From Bacteroidales bacterium UBA1309 (GTDB lineage Bacteria; Bacteroidota; Bacteroidia; Bacteroidales; Dysgonomonadaceae): a stretch of 41,119 bases of DNA. The notes under the pieces were generated by a model. The model had not been told where the DNA came from, did not search any database, and saw nothing but the letters and a program-made list of their open reading frames with translations. Below are positions 25,806 through 35,095 of this stretch, in pieces; the stretch's first letter is position 1, and the number at the start of each line of letters is the position of its first letter. The DNA is taken from the NCBI GenBank assembly GCA_002307185.1, contig DBTT01000014.1, positions 1 through 41,119 of the forward strand, in the 5' to 3' direction. The position numbers and the translations under genes are program-made.

Positions 25806-25902
25806 ACTTACTTTTTCTTATTTCAATATTAAATATAAAATACTTAAAAACAAATAGTTAAATGAAAAAATCTATTTGAAAGCACTTACTTTATCTACTT
25901 AC
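25806..25902 (+). promoter_or_regulatory. Possible regulator sites upstream of susC (ACTTAC repeats)
   Basis: The hexamer ACTTAC occurs at 25806-25811, 25884-25889 and 25897-25902; the last two are 13 bp apart and lie about 30-50 bp upstream of the susC -7 box, where an activator would bind. This is a by-eye observation; nothing shows that SusR binds them. Confidence 0.25.
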
Positions 25903-25932
25903 CATATCATCCATTTTCATCTTTCAGGCTTC

Positions 25933-25940
25933 TATCTTTG
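25933..25940 (+). promoter_or_regulatory. -7 box of the susC operon
   Basis: TATCTTTG matches TAnnTTTG exactly and implies a leader of about 100 nt before susC. The -33 region (CATTTTCATC) is a poor match, which fits a promoter that needs an activator. Confidence 0.6.
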
Positions 25941-26049
25941 TTTTATGAACGAATCTGTGGAAAACTCATAACCTGGCTTATCAGCAAGCGGAGTTCTCTT
26001 GTGTATTCTTTCTCCTGATTTTAATCTTAATCTAATACTAAACGGAGTT

Positions 26050-29000
26050 ATGAACAGAAAAATTACTGTAATCAACTTGCGCAGCTATCTATTCCTATTT
26101 ATCCTACTTGCAGGAATAGTTGCGACCATGAATCTCTTTGCGCAAAAAAATGGAAATCTAACGATCAGAGGGCATGTAAAAGATGCTAAAGGAGAGGCTG
26201 TGATTGGTGCAACCGTCATCCAAAAAGGAACGACGAACGGGGTGACAACTGATTTTGATGGAAATTTCACATTGTCCGTTCCCGCAAATTCTACACTGGC
26301 AATTTCCTACATTGGCTACATAAGCAAGGAGATAAATGCCGGATCTCAAACAAATTTGAACATCACCATAGATGAAGATCGAAAAGTCTTGGACGAAGTG
26401 GTGATCATCGGGTATGGGACGGTGAAAAAAAACGATGCGACGGGGGCGATAGGTACTGTGAAAGCGGATCAACTGAATAAAGGTGCTATTTCCACACCCT
26501 CCGACTTGTTGAGAGGCAAATCGGCAGGTGTTGTAATTACCTCTGGAAGTGGACAACCTGGAGCCGGGGCTACCATCCGTATCCGTGGCGGATCGTCTTT
26601 GTCGGCCACCAACGACCCGCTTCTGGTAGTGGATGGCCTTCCAATAAGCAACAGTAGCATTAGCGGCGTTAGCGACCAATTGTCAAGCATCAATCCCAGC
26701 GACATTGAGTCTTTCACCGTATTGAAAGATGCTTCTGCGACGGCAATCTACGGATCCAGAGCATCCAATGGTGTGATCATCATCACGACGAAGAAAGGAT
26801 CAAAATATGATTCGGGAAAGCCCAAGTTTAATGTGGACTTTATGTCTTCATTGAGCCAGAACACGAAATTTGTAGATGTGATGGATGCCAACCAGATTCG
26901 TCAGGCCATGATTGATTATGCAGGCGAGAGTTCCAGCGGTTATGCTGCCTTGGGTTCATCCAACACCGACTGGCAAAAAGAAATTTATCAGACTGCCCAA
27001 GCTTACGATGCCAATATCAGCGTGGGAGGTAATTTCAAATTTGGACAGAAGACCAAATTGCCTTACCGGGTTTCATATGGTTACATGGATCAGGCGGGAG
27101 TATTGAAAACCTCCAGCATGAAACGTTCCACAGCTTCCTTGAATCTATCCCCGACATTCTTCGATGACCATTTGAACGTAAACATCAATGCCAAAGCCAT
27201 GTATATCAAGAATCGCTTCGCTAATTCGAGTGCTATCGGAGCAGCAGTGGCCTATGATCCGACACAAGCTGTTTATGACGACACTACCACTGGGCTCAAT
27301 GGCTACAGGGTTTGGCGTGGCTCCGACGGCGAACTCAATACAATGGCTACCATGAATCCGGTGGCATTGCTGAACGAGAGGGTTGACAAATCCACTGCCA
27401 AACGGATGGTGGGTAATGTGCAGCTCGACTACAAGTTTCACGGATTTGAAGACTTGCATTATAATTTCAATCTCGGGTTGGATGTTTCAAGTTCGGACGG
27501 AAATATCGATACTCCGGAAGGCAGCGAGCAGTCTTATCACAGTACAGCGGAATCAGGCTCTGGATACCACGGCACATATGGACAGTTGAAACGCGATCAG
27601 ACGTTGGAAACTTATCTGAGTTATTCAAAATCTTTGAGCAAGCACAACTTTGATATTCTTGGCGGTTATTCTTGGCAACATTTCTATACTAGCGATTGGT
27701 CAACGGCAGTGAAGCAATCAGACTGGACGGTGGAACTGACCGGTTCCGCTTACCATCCCACGGAATATTTCCTAGTCTCGTTCTTCGGCCGTAGCAATTA
27801 TTCGTTTGATAATCGGTACTTGACAACTTTCACTATCCGCCGAGACGGGACATCCCGCTTCACAAAAAACCACTGGGGTCTCTTCCCATCAGCCGCTTTC
27901 GGATGGAACATTACCAACGAAAAATTCATGCAGGACAATTCCTTGTTGTCCAATCTAAAGCTTCGCTTGAGCTGGGGACAGACAGGCCAGCAAGACCTAA
28001 ATGCGGGTAATTATCCAAGCTTGGCCACCTACACCACAAATACACTAGGCAGCTACTATTATTTTGGAGACGAACTCATTGTTCCCATCACTCCAAATGG
28101 GTATAATGCAAACCTGAAGTGGGAAACCACCACCACATACAACGCAGGTATTGATTTTGGTTTTCTGAAAGGACGCATCACTGGTGCCCTGGATGTTTAC
28201 AAACGCAAAACAAGAGATTTGATCAATTATATCGCAATACCAGCTTTAAGTAATCTGACGAACTACCTGACAACGAATGTCGGCAATTTGGAGAATACGG
28301 GCCTCGAATTCGAATTAAACACCATTCCTTTGGAATTGAAAGATTGGAACTGGACGTTGGGAGCCAACGTGGCCTTGAACAAGAACAAGATAACCAAACT
28401 TACCACCAGTACTGCCGAAGACTATATAGGGGTCGAAACCGGTAGCATTTCAGGTGGTACAGGAAATACGATTCAGATCAATCAGGTGGAAAAACCGACG
28501 AACTCCTTTTACGTTTACGAACAAGTGTATGATACAGCAGGCAATCCCATTGAAGGTGCTTATGTGGACAGAAACGGAGACGGAACCATTACCTCAGACG
28601 ATAAGTATGTTTACCATAAGGCGGCTCCCGATGTCACACTGGGCTTCAACACTTCGCTGACATGGAAAGCCCTCACGCTGGCTATTGCAAGCCATGCCAA
28701 TTTGGGCAATTGGGTGTACGATAACATGGCCTCGAATTACGAACTTTTATCTGACCTATGGACAAACAATTTTGTGAGCAACCGCTTGGTTTCTGCCTCC
28801 AAAACCAATTTTTCGAGCCAAGCCCAATATTTTTCTGATTATTATGTTCGCAATGCTTCTTTCCTAAAGATTGACAACATCACCCTAAATTATAAATTTG
28901 ACAACCTGTCGGCTCTGAAAAGACTTGGGCTCGGAGTCAACGTATATGCAACAGCTCAAAATGTGTGCACATTCACAAAGTACAAAGGAATTGATCCCGA

Positions 29001-29076
29001 GATCTACAGTGGCATCGACAATAATATGTATCCTCGCCCAAGAACCTTTGTCATGGGATTAAAAATCAATTTCTAA
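26050..29076 (+). CDS. susC: SusC: TonB-dependent outer-membrane starch-oligosaccharide transporter
   Basis: A 1008-residue protein: signal peptide (1-31, ending LFAQ), a carboxypeptidase-D-like regulatory domain (about 38-112), the TonB box region DEVVIIGYGTVKKNDATGAIGTV (115 onward), the plug (GAISTPSDLLRGKSAGV, then IRIRGGSSL and DASATAIYGSRASNGVIIITTKKG), and a 22-stranded barrel ending PRTFVMGLKINF with terminal Phe. It imports malto-oligosaccharides gripped by SusD. Start: the ATG at 26050 begins the signal peptide; the upstream in-frame codon at 25999 is in the leader. It is followed by susD after 21 bp. The locus context (SusR, GH97, two GH13) makes starch the likely substrate. Confidence 0.96.
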   Translation: MNRKITVINLRSYLFLFILLAGIVATMNLFAQKNGNLTIRGHVKDAKGEAVIGATVIQKGTTNGVTTDFDGNFTLSVPANSTLAISYIGYISKEINAGSQTNLNITIDEDRKVLDEVVIIGYGTVKKNDATGAIGTVKADQLNKGAISTPSDLLRGKSAGVVITSGSGQPGAGATIRIRGGSSLSATNDPLLVVDGLPISNSSISGVSDQLSSINPSDIESFTVLKDASATAIYGSRASNGVIIITTKKGSKYDSGKPKFNVDFMSSLSQNTKFVDVMDANQIRQAMIDYAGESSSGYAALGSSNTDWQKEIYQTAQAYDANISVGGNFKFGQKTKLPYRVSYGYMDQAGVLKTSSMKRSTASLNLSPTFFDDHLNVNINAKAMYIKNRFANSSAIGAAVAYDPTQAVYDDTTTGLNGYRVWRGSDGELNTMATMNPVALLNERVDKSTAKRMVGNVQLDYKFHGFEDLHYNFNLGLDVSSSDGNIDTPEGSEQSYHSTAESGSGYHGTYGQLKRDQTLETYLSYSKSLSKHNFDILGGYSWQHFYTSDWSTAVKQSDWTVELTGSAYHPTEYFLVSFFGRSNYSFDNRYLTTFTIRRDGTSRFTKNHWGLFPSAAFGWNITNEKFMQDNSLLSNLKLRLSWGQTGQQDLNAGNYPSLATYTTNTLGSYYYFGDELIVPITPNGYNANLKWETTTTYNAGIDFGFLKGRITGALDVYKRKTRDLINYIAIPALSNLTNYLTTNVGNLENTGLEFELNTIPLELKDWNWTLGANVALNKNKITKLTTSTAEDYIGVETGSISGGTGNTIQINQVEKPTNSFYVYEQVYDTAGNPIEGAYVDRNGDGTITSDDKYVYHKAAPDVTLGFNTSLTWKALTLAIASHANLGNWVYDNMASNYELLSDLWTNNFVSNRLVSASKTNFSSQAQYFSDYYVRNASFLKIDNITLNYKFDNLSALKRLGLGVNVYATAQNVCTFTKYKGIDPEIYSGIDNNMYPRPRTFVMGLKINF

Positions 29077-29097
29077 ATCATTTAAAACGACGAACAG

Positions 29098-30660
29098 ATG
29101 AGACGATATAAAAACATAATAGGATTATCAATTCTTTTGTTGGTTCTGAGCTTCAGCACCTTCACAACGAGTTGTACGGGAGACTTGGATGTCTCGCCCA
29201 TTGATTCTACTCTAAATACAACGAGCGATGCACTGGCTATCGAATCAGACTACAAGGCTTTCCTGGCAAAATGCTATGCAGCTCTGGCAGTCAGCTCTTC
29301 GTCAGGGCCAAGCGGGACGGCTGATATTTCCGGGATAGACGGTGGCTTCGGGCAATATATCCGCGCCTTGTTTTACCTAAACGAAATGACTACCGATGAA
29401 GCTGTTATCGGATGGAATGACGGAACAATCCGCAACCTGCATGGTCTGTCCTGGACCTCATCCGATGTGTATGTCGGCGCTGCCTACTACCGCACGTTGT
29501 ACGAAGTCTCGCTTTGTAACGAATTCATACGGCAAGCCAAAAAATCGGGCATCACTTCCGACAACATGGCTTATTACATTGCCGAAGCACGCGCACTCCG
29601 CGCATTGGCCTATTACCATGCACTCGACATGTTCGGGAATATTCCTTTCAGTACCGAAGATGATGACGTAAGTTCCACCTTGCCCGAACAAATTTCAAGA
29701 GCCAACCTGTATGCTTGGTTAGTGGCGGAAATTCAAGATTTCATAGGCGACCTGAAACCTGCCCGCGAAAATGATTATGGACGGATGGACCAAGGTGCCG
29801 CCAATATGATTTTGGCAAAATTGTATTTGAATGCCAACGTGTACGCTGATCTCGACAAATACAGTGAATGCGCCACCGTATGTAAGACGATTGCCGAATC
29901 ATATTCGTTGGTGGATAATTATTCCTACTTATTCTTGGCCGATAACAACGAGACATGCCAGGACGAGATCATTTTCCCGGTGGAACAAGATGGAATTTAT
30001 ACGCAAAGTTATGGTTGCACCAATTTCATCATTTTTGCCGCAACTGGTGGAAGCATGCCAGCCAAAACCCTTATGGGTATTTCTTCTGGATGGGGTGGCT
30101 TGAGGACAACTCCCGAATTCGTAGATTTATTTGATACTATCAATGACACACGTGCGCTATTCTATACTGAAGGACAGGAAAAAGAGATTGCCGATCTCGG
30201 AACATTTACCGATGGATATGCTGTGACTAAATTCCGGAACATAAGGTCGGATGGGACGAATGGCTCTAGTTATGGATTTGTAGATACGGACTTTCCGCTG
30301 TTCCGCTTGGCTGACGTTTACCTGATGCTGGCCGAATGTGCGAAGCGAGGTGCTACCACTGCGACAACGACGGAAGGCTTGTATTACCTGAATAAGGTTC
30401 GCACTCGTGCGAATCTGGAGGCACTTTCGTCTTATACTTTGCAGAATGTTCTGAACGAACGTGGACGCGAATTGTACTGGGAAGGTCACCGACGTTCCGA
30501 TTTGATCCGTTTCGGAAAGTTCACGCCGAGTGACTATGTGTGGGCATGGAAAGGAAATTTAGAGGCAGGAACAGGAGTAGCAGATAAATTCAATTTGTTC
30601 CCGATTCCGGATGATGACATCAACGCCAATTCCAATTTAGTCCAAAATACAGGCTATTGA
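29098..30660 (+). CDS. susD: SusD: surface starch-binding lipoprotein
   Basis: A 520-residue RagB/SusD-family lipoprotein with lipobox TTSC (Cys26). Family landmarks are visible: LYEVSLCNEFIRQA, an EARALRALAYYHALDMFGNIPF helix pair (quoted in part), LFRLADVYLMLAECA and the C-terminal NERGRELYWEGHRRSDLIRFGKF block. It caps the SusC barrel and binds helical starch fragments. It lies 21 bp after susC and 36 bp before susE. No unusual features. Confidence 0.96.
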   Translation: MRRYKNIIGLSILLLVLSFSTFTTSCTGDLDVSPIDSTLNTTSDALAIESDYKAFLAKCYAALAVSSSSGPSGTADISGIDGGFGQYIRALFYLNEMTTDEAVIGWNDGTIRNLHGLSWTSSDVYVGAAYYRTLYEVSLCNEFIRQAKKSGITSDNMAYYIAEARALRALAYYHALDMFGNIPFSTEDDDVSSTLPEQISRANLYAWLVAEIQDFIGDLKPARENDYGRMDQGAANMILAKLYLNANVYADLDKYSECATVCKTIAESYSLVDNYSYLFLADNNETCQDEIIFPVEQDGIYTQSYGCTNFIIFAATGGSMPAKTLMGISSGWGGLRTTPEFVDLFDTINDTRALFYTEGQEKEIADLGTFTDGYAVTKFRNIRSDGTNGSSYGFVDTDFPLFRLADVYLMLAECAKRGATTATTTEGLYYLNKVRTRANLEALSSYTLQNVLNERGRELYWEGHRRSDLIRFGKFTPSDYVWAWKGNLEAGTGVADKFNLFPIPDDDINANSNLVQNTGY

Positions 30661-30696
30661 TTTTTTGAAGAGTTGTTATTCTAAAAAGTTTTGAAG

Positions 30697-31797
30697 ATGA
30701 AAAAACATATCAATACATTATTTCTCCTGTTACTCGGGATGTTTGCCTTTTCCTGTAGCAATCCCGATGTGGATCCGGTTTATAATCCAGACAATGTGAA
30801 AGCGAGTGTGCTTGGTTCAATCGACTCAAGTTACACCCTGACTTCCGATTTGGCTAGTGACACCTTGGTGACTTTTAAATTTACGGAAGCTAACTTCAGC
30901 AACTTGAAATTGGCCGTGCAATATACGCTCTATGTAGATTTGGCCGATTCGAGTTTTGCAAATAAGAAATCACTGGGAACAACCACCGATATTTCTGCCA
31001 GCATTCCGGTGACCGTTTCAAAACTTAATTCCGTGCTCTTGGCTTTGGGGGCGGAAGCAGGCACGAGCACTGCCGTTGAGTTTGAAGTGGTGGCCGAAGT
31101 GTTGGGCGAATCTTCCACTTTGTCCTCATTCACAGCTCTCAGTTCGAACACTGTAAGTTCTACTATCACCCCTTATTCTACGGATATTGTGTACCCTTCC
31201 ATCTGGGTTATCGGTGATTATTGCGGATGGAGTTTTGATACTTCGCAACACTTATATTCCTACACCCAAGACGAAGTGAATTACGAAGGAGTGATTGATT
31301 TCGGTACGTCAGCGGCAAATGGTTTCAAGATTAACGGCGCAGGCAATTGGAGCGATAGCAATGTCAATTGGGGTGTTGATGGTTCGGTCACGGCACCAAG
31401 CAGTGAAGCTTCGTCCATCACCTTGATTGCCAGTGGCAGTTCCGGCAACATCACTTGCTATTCGAAGCGTTTCTATAAATTCTCTTTTAACAATTCTTCT
31501 CTATTGTTGAAGCAAATGTATGGGTTTGACCAATTGGGTATTGTCGGCACGGGAGTTGGAAGCTGGACTGATGATGTGGTGATGAGTTTTGATTCGTCCA
31601 CACAGGAATTTTATGTGGATATAACCCTTGCAACAGGGCTGATTAAGTTTAGGACAGATGCCTCTTGGACGTTGAATTTTGGAGGAGCGGACGGCACGTT
31701 AGTTGCCGGCGGCGATAATATCGCTGTCACGGCAGGGACTTATCGCATCACCGTCAATTTGAATAATTCCAACGGATTGATCTATACAGTAGAGTGA
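30697..31797 (+). CDS. susE: SusE-like surface starch-binding lipoprotein
   Basis: A 366-residue lipoprotein with lipobox FSC (Cys20). The N-terminal part (about 20-155) is the Ig-like SusE domain, followed by two starch-binding modules: one beginning IWVIGDYCGWSFDTSQ (about 165) and one beginning LGIVGTGVGSWTDDVVMSFD (about 280), each with aromatic residues suited to glucan binding. B. thetaiotaomicron SusE has the same domain plan and nearly the same length (387), while SusF has three modules; no SusF is present here. The ATG at 30697 is used in place of the in-frame TTG two codons earlier. A hairpin follows in the gap to the next gene. Confidence 0.88.
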   Translation: MKKHINTLFLLLLGMFAFSCSNPDVDPVYNPDNVKASVLGSIDSSYTLTSDLASDTLVTFKFTEANFSNLKLAVQYTLYVDLADSSFANKKSLGTTTDISASIPVTVSKLNSVLLALGAEAGTSTAVEFEVVAEVLGESSTLSSFTALSSNTVSSTITPYSTDIVYPSIWVIGDYCGWSFDTSQHLYSYTQDEVNYEGVIDFGTSAANGFKINGAGNWSDSNVNWGVDGSVTAPSSEASSITLIASGSSGNITCYSKRFYKFSFNNSSLLLKQMYGFDQLGIVGTGVGSWTDDVVMSFDSSTQEFYVDITLATGLIKFRTDASWTLNFGGADGTLVAGGDNIAVTAGTYRITVNLNNSNGLIYTVE

Positions 31798-31835
31798 AAA
31801 AACAGCGTTAATCTACTTGGTGTCAGAGATGGATC

Positions 31836-31865
31836 AAGACCCCAAACCTATTTGCGCGGGGTCTT
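31836..31865 (+). terminator. Hairpin between susE and the GH13 gene (weak terminator or processing site)
   Basis: AAGACCCC (31836-31843) pairs perfectly with GGGGTCTT (31858-31865) around a 14-nt loop. The T-run after it is broken (CCATTTCTT), so it is likely leaky or protects the 3' end of the susCDE message, allowing lower expression of the downstream enzyme genes. Confidence 0.55.
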
Positions 31866-31900
31866 CCATTTCTTCGCCAATGACGCATAAAACGCAAGGT

Positions 31901-34900
31901 ATGAAAAGAAAAACAGCATTGCTACTCTTTCTCTTTTTTCAATTGACTCTTTGCTATGCCCAAACATGGTGTGGAAATTCTTTCATTGTGGTCAACAACC
32001 TCTGGTACACCGGCAGCAACAGCTACATCCATCAAGGAGGTTTGTTCAATGGTGCAAATCTAGGAATCTTGTCCACCGAATTTTACCTGGCCGGAGAATT
32101 GCAAGTGTATCCCGGCACAACAACCCCCGCATCCCTCTATTACCGCATAGACAATGGCTCTTTCAGCTCCATTTCCCTTTCTAAGTCGGGAACCGAAGGA
32201 AACAACAGCAAGCATTACGGAATAGCATCGGTGCTTATCGACACCCTTTCGGCCGGAACGCATACCCTTGAAATCTATTTTCAAGCGGGAAATGTTTACG
32301 ATAGCAACAGCAGCCAAAATTTCAAGGCTTCATTTACTATTGCGAGACCCGAAACTGCGGGTCCAGGGGAATTGGTGACGGCATCCTTGAATTTCCCAAC
32401 TGCCGGGCAACCTTTGGATTTGACTTTTGACCTTTCGAAAGGAAATGCCGACTTGGCGAATATCAGCACGGATAGCCTTCTGTATGTCCATACGGGTGTT
32501 ATCACCGACAAAAGCAATTCCACATCCGATTGGAAATACAACACCTCGTGGCTCGACAACGATTCAATCTATCAATTAAAATCGTTGGGAGACAACAAAT
32601 GGAAGCTTTCGATAAGCCCTTCGCTTCGTTCTTTCTATCAGGTAGCAAGCATGGACTCGATAGAATACCTTGCGTTCGTCTTGCGGAACAGCAGTGGGTC
32701 TCTCACCGGAAAAGAAACAGGAGACAAGGATATTCTTGTCCGGGTGTATGAGCCTGGTTTGCAAGTAAAAATCAAGTTGCCTGATTCGGAAAGCCTCATC
32801 AATAAGGACTCAACCCTTCACATCAAAGCATTGGCTTCGGAATCTGCCGAGATGAAATTATTTTGGGACAACAACCAGATCAGTTCATCGAATGATACCA
32901 CGGCCATTACTTCAAGCTATACTTGTTCCACTTCCGGTGCTTATTGGCTCATAGCTGAGGCTGCAAGCGGAGGTAGGGCCATTCGGGACAGTGTTCGGGT
33001 AGTGGTTCAAAAACAGGTGCAAACGATAGCCATGCCGGCAGATACCCGTTCAGGAATCAACATCCTGAATGATTCCACCGCCACGCTGGTGCTTTATGCG
33101 CCGGGCAAATCTTCCGTGTACGCCTTGGGTGATTTCAACAATTGGGCGTTGTCCAACGACTACATGCTCAACAAAGACGGCGATTATTGGTGGATCACGC
33201 TCCCAGGATTAACTCCCGGGCAAGAATATGCTTTCCAATACCTCGTGGACGGAAGCCTGCGGATTGCAGATCCATATACCGACAAAGTGCTTGACCCGTG
33301 GAACGATTCGTATATTCCGGCTTCGGTTTATCCCAACCTGAAAGCATATCCCACAGGGAAAACAACGGGTATCGTTTCAGTACTGGAAACAGGGCAAACC
33401 CCTTATCAATGGCAGAATACGAGCTATACACTTCCGGCAAAAGAGAAACTGGTGATTTATGAATTGCTTGTCCGTGATTTCACCTCCTCGCATAGCTTTG
33501 ATGCCGTGAAAGAAAAGTTAGACTACCTCCAATCGCTTGGGATCAACGCCATAGAGCTGATGCCAGTAAACGAATTCGAAGGCAACAGCAGTTGGGGATA
33601 CAACCCATCGTTCTACTTTGCCGTGGACAAATATTACGGGACTAAAAATGCTTGCAAGGCATTGATTGATGAATGCCACCGACGTGGAATAGCCGTCATC
33701 ATGGATTTGGTGCTGAACCATTCCTACGGGCAGTCGCCTTTCGTGCAGCTCTATTGGGATTCGGCAAATTCACGCCCAGCAGCAAATAATCCATGGTACA
33801 ACGTCACCTCTCCGAACCCCAGTTACAGTTGGGGATACGACTTCAACCACGAATCTCTTCAAACAAAAGCTTTGGTGGACAGCATCAGCAGTTACTGGAT
33901 GAGCGAATACAAGATAGACGGTTTCCGCTTCGATTTCACGAAAGGATTCACCAACAAGGCTGGCGATGGCTACGCCTATGATGCCTCCCGCATCTCGATC
34001 TTGGAACGTATGGCCAATCAGATTTGGGCGCGAAACCCCAACGCTTATGTGATATTCGAACATCTGGCAGACAATTCGGAAGAAACAGTGTTGGCAAATG
34101 CTGGAATCATGCTTTGGGGCAACACCAACAACGCTTATTGCCAAAGCATTATGGGATACACAACCGATTCCGACCTCTCGTGGGGCATATATTCCAATCG
34201 CAATTGGGCGCAACCCAACCTGGTGAGCTACATGGAAAGCCATGACGAAGAACGGATGATGTACAAGGCGTTGACTTATGGGAACACGGTGGAGGCTTAT
34301 TCCGCAAAGGATCTTTCTACTGCTTTGGATCGGGCCAAGATGTGTGTTGCGTTCTACCTTCTTCAACCGGGGCCGAAAATGATTTGGCAGTTTGGCGAAT
34401 TGGGATACGACTACTCCATCAACACTGCCAGTGATGGCGTGACAATCGGCGACGCGCACCGCACAGACCCAAAGCCTATCCGTTGGGATTATTACGATGT
34501 TCCCCAGCGAAAAGCCTTGTACGATGCGTATGCGCTATTGAACGGATTGAAAAAGAAATACCCGGTGTTTTCTACCAATGATTTCACAGCCTCTGTAGGG
34601 GCTACAATGGCTCGCTCATTTGTGTGGAAAACGGCTGATATGAATGCTTTTGTGGTGGGGAATTTTGGAACAATTGCCATCACGGCCACCGTCACCTTGC
34701 CGAAAGCAGGTGCATGGTACAATGTATTCACTGGGCAATACGAAACTTTTTCGTCAACCTCTTATTCCGCCACTTTGGCTCCGGGAGAATTCAAGCTGTT
34801 TACGGATCAAGCTGTGTCGTCCATTCACAACAAGGGCGACAATGATGCTTCTGTTTATATTTCCGGAAACACCATCTGGAACAAGAGTCCGGACAAAGCA

Positions 34901-35050
34901 ATCATTGGTGTATATGACTTGGCGGGACGGATGCTTCTAAGCCAAACAATCACCGAATCAGTAGATATTAGCCATTTGCAGCAAGGAATTTATCTTATGC
35001 AAGTGAAACAAAACGGGAGATTCTATTCGATAAAATTTTTGAAAAAATAA
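31901..35050 (+). CDS. Secreted GH13 alpha-amylase with type IX secretion tail
   Basis: A 1049-residue protein: signal peptide (1-16, ending CYAQ), an N-terminal beta-rich region, a CBM48-like domain (VYALGDFNNW, about 406 onward) and a GH13 (beta/alpha)8 domain. The catalytic signatures are DLVLNH (602-607), GFRFDF with nucleophile D678 and R676, the acid/base E720 in VIFEHL, and SHD with D782. Region IV reads SHDE instead of the usual NHD, a tolerated variant. The end (about 980-1049: LAGRMLLSQTITE, GIYLMQVKQNG, FYSIKFLKK) is a type A T9SS sorting domain. It would replace the lipoprotein SusG as the outer starch-cutting enzyme. ATG at 31901 starts the signal peptide; the open frame extends upstream across the hairpin. 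Confidence 0.92.
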   Translation: MKRKTALLLFLFFQLTLCYAQTWCGNSFIVVNNLWYTGSNSYIHQGGLFNGANLGILSTEFYLAGELQVYPGTTTPASLYYRIDNGSFSSISLSKSGTEGNNSKHYGIASVLIDTLSAGTHTLEIYFQAGNVYDSNSSQNFKASFTIARPETAGPGELVTASLNFPTAGQPLDLTFDLSKGNADLANISTDSLLYVHTGVITDKSNSTSDWKYNTSWLDNDSIYQLKSLGDNKWKLSISPSLRSFYQVASMDSIEYLAFVLRNSSGSLTGKETGDKDILVRVYEPGLQVKIKLPDSESLINKDSTLHIKALASESAEMKLFWDNNQISSSNDTTAITSSYTCSTSGAYWLIAEAASGGRAIRDSVRVVVQKQVQTIAMPADTRSGINILNDSTATLVLYAPGKSSVYALGDFNNWALSNDYMLNKDGDYWWITLPGLTPGQEYAFQYLVDGSLRIADPYTDKVLDPWNDSYIPASVYPNLKAYPTGKTTGIVSVLETGQTPYQWQNTSYTLPAKEKLVIYELLVRDFTSSHSFDAVKEKLDYLQSLGINAIELMPVNEFEGNSSWGYNPSFYFAVDKYYGTKNACKALIDECHRRGIAVIMDLVLNHSYGQSPFVQLYWDSANSRPAANNPWYNVTSPNPSYSWGYDFNHESLQTKALVDSISSYWMSEYKIDGFRFDFTKGFTNKAGDGYAYDASRISILERMANQIWARNPNAYVIFEHLADNSEETVLANAGIMLWGNTNNAYCQSIMGYTTDSDLSWGIYSNRNWAQPNLVSYMESHDEERMMYKALTYGNTVEAYSAKDLSTALDRAKMCVAFYLLQPGPKMIWQFGELGYDYSINTASDGVTIGDAHRTDPKPIRWDYYDVPQRKALYDAYALLNGLKKKYPVFSTNDFTASVGATMARSFVWKTADMNAFVVGNFGTIAITATVTLPKAGAWYNVFTGQYETFSSTSYSATLAPGEFKLFTDQAVSSIHNKGDNDASVYISGNTIWNKSPDKAIIGVYDLAGRMLLSQTITESVDISHLQQGIYLMQVKQNGRFYSIKFLKK

Positions 35051-35095
35051 CAAAAGTATAATCCCAAAGATAAAAAACAACATTAATCAGAGAAT

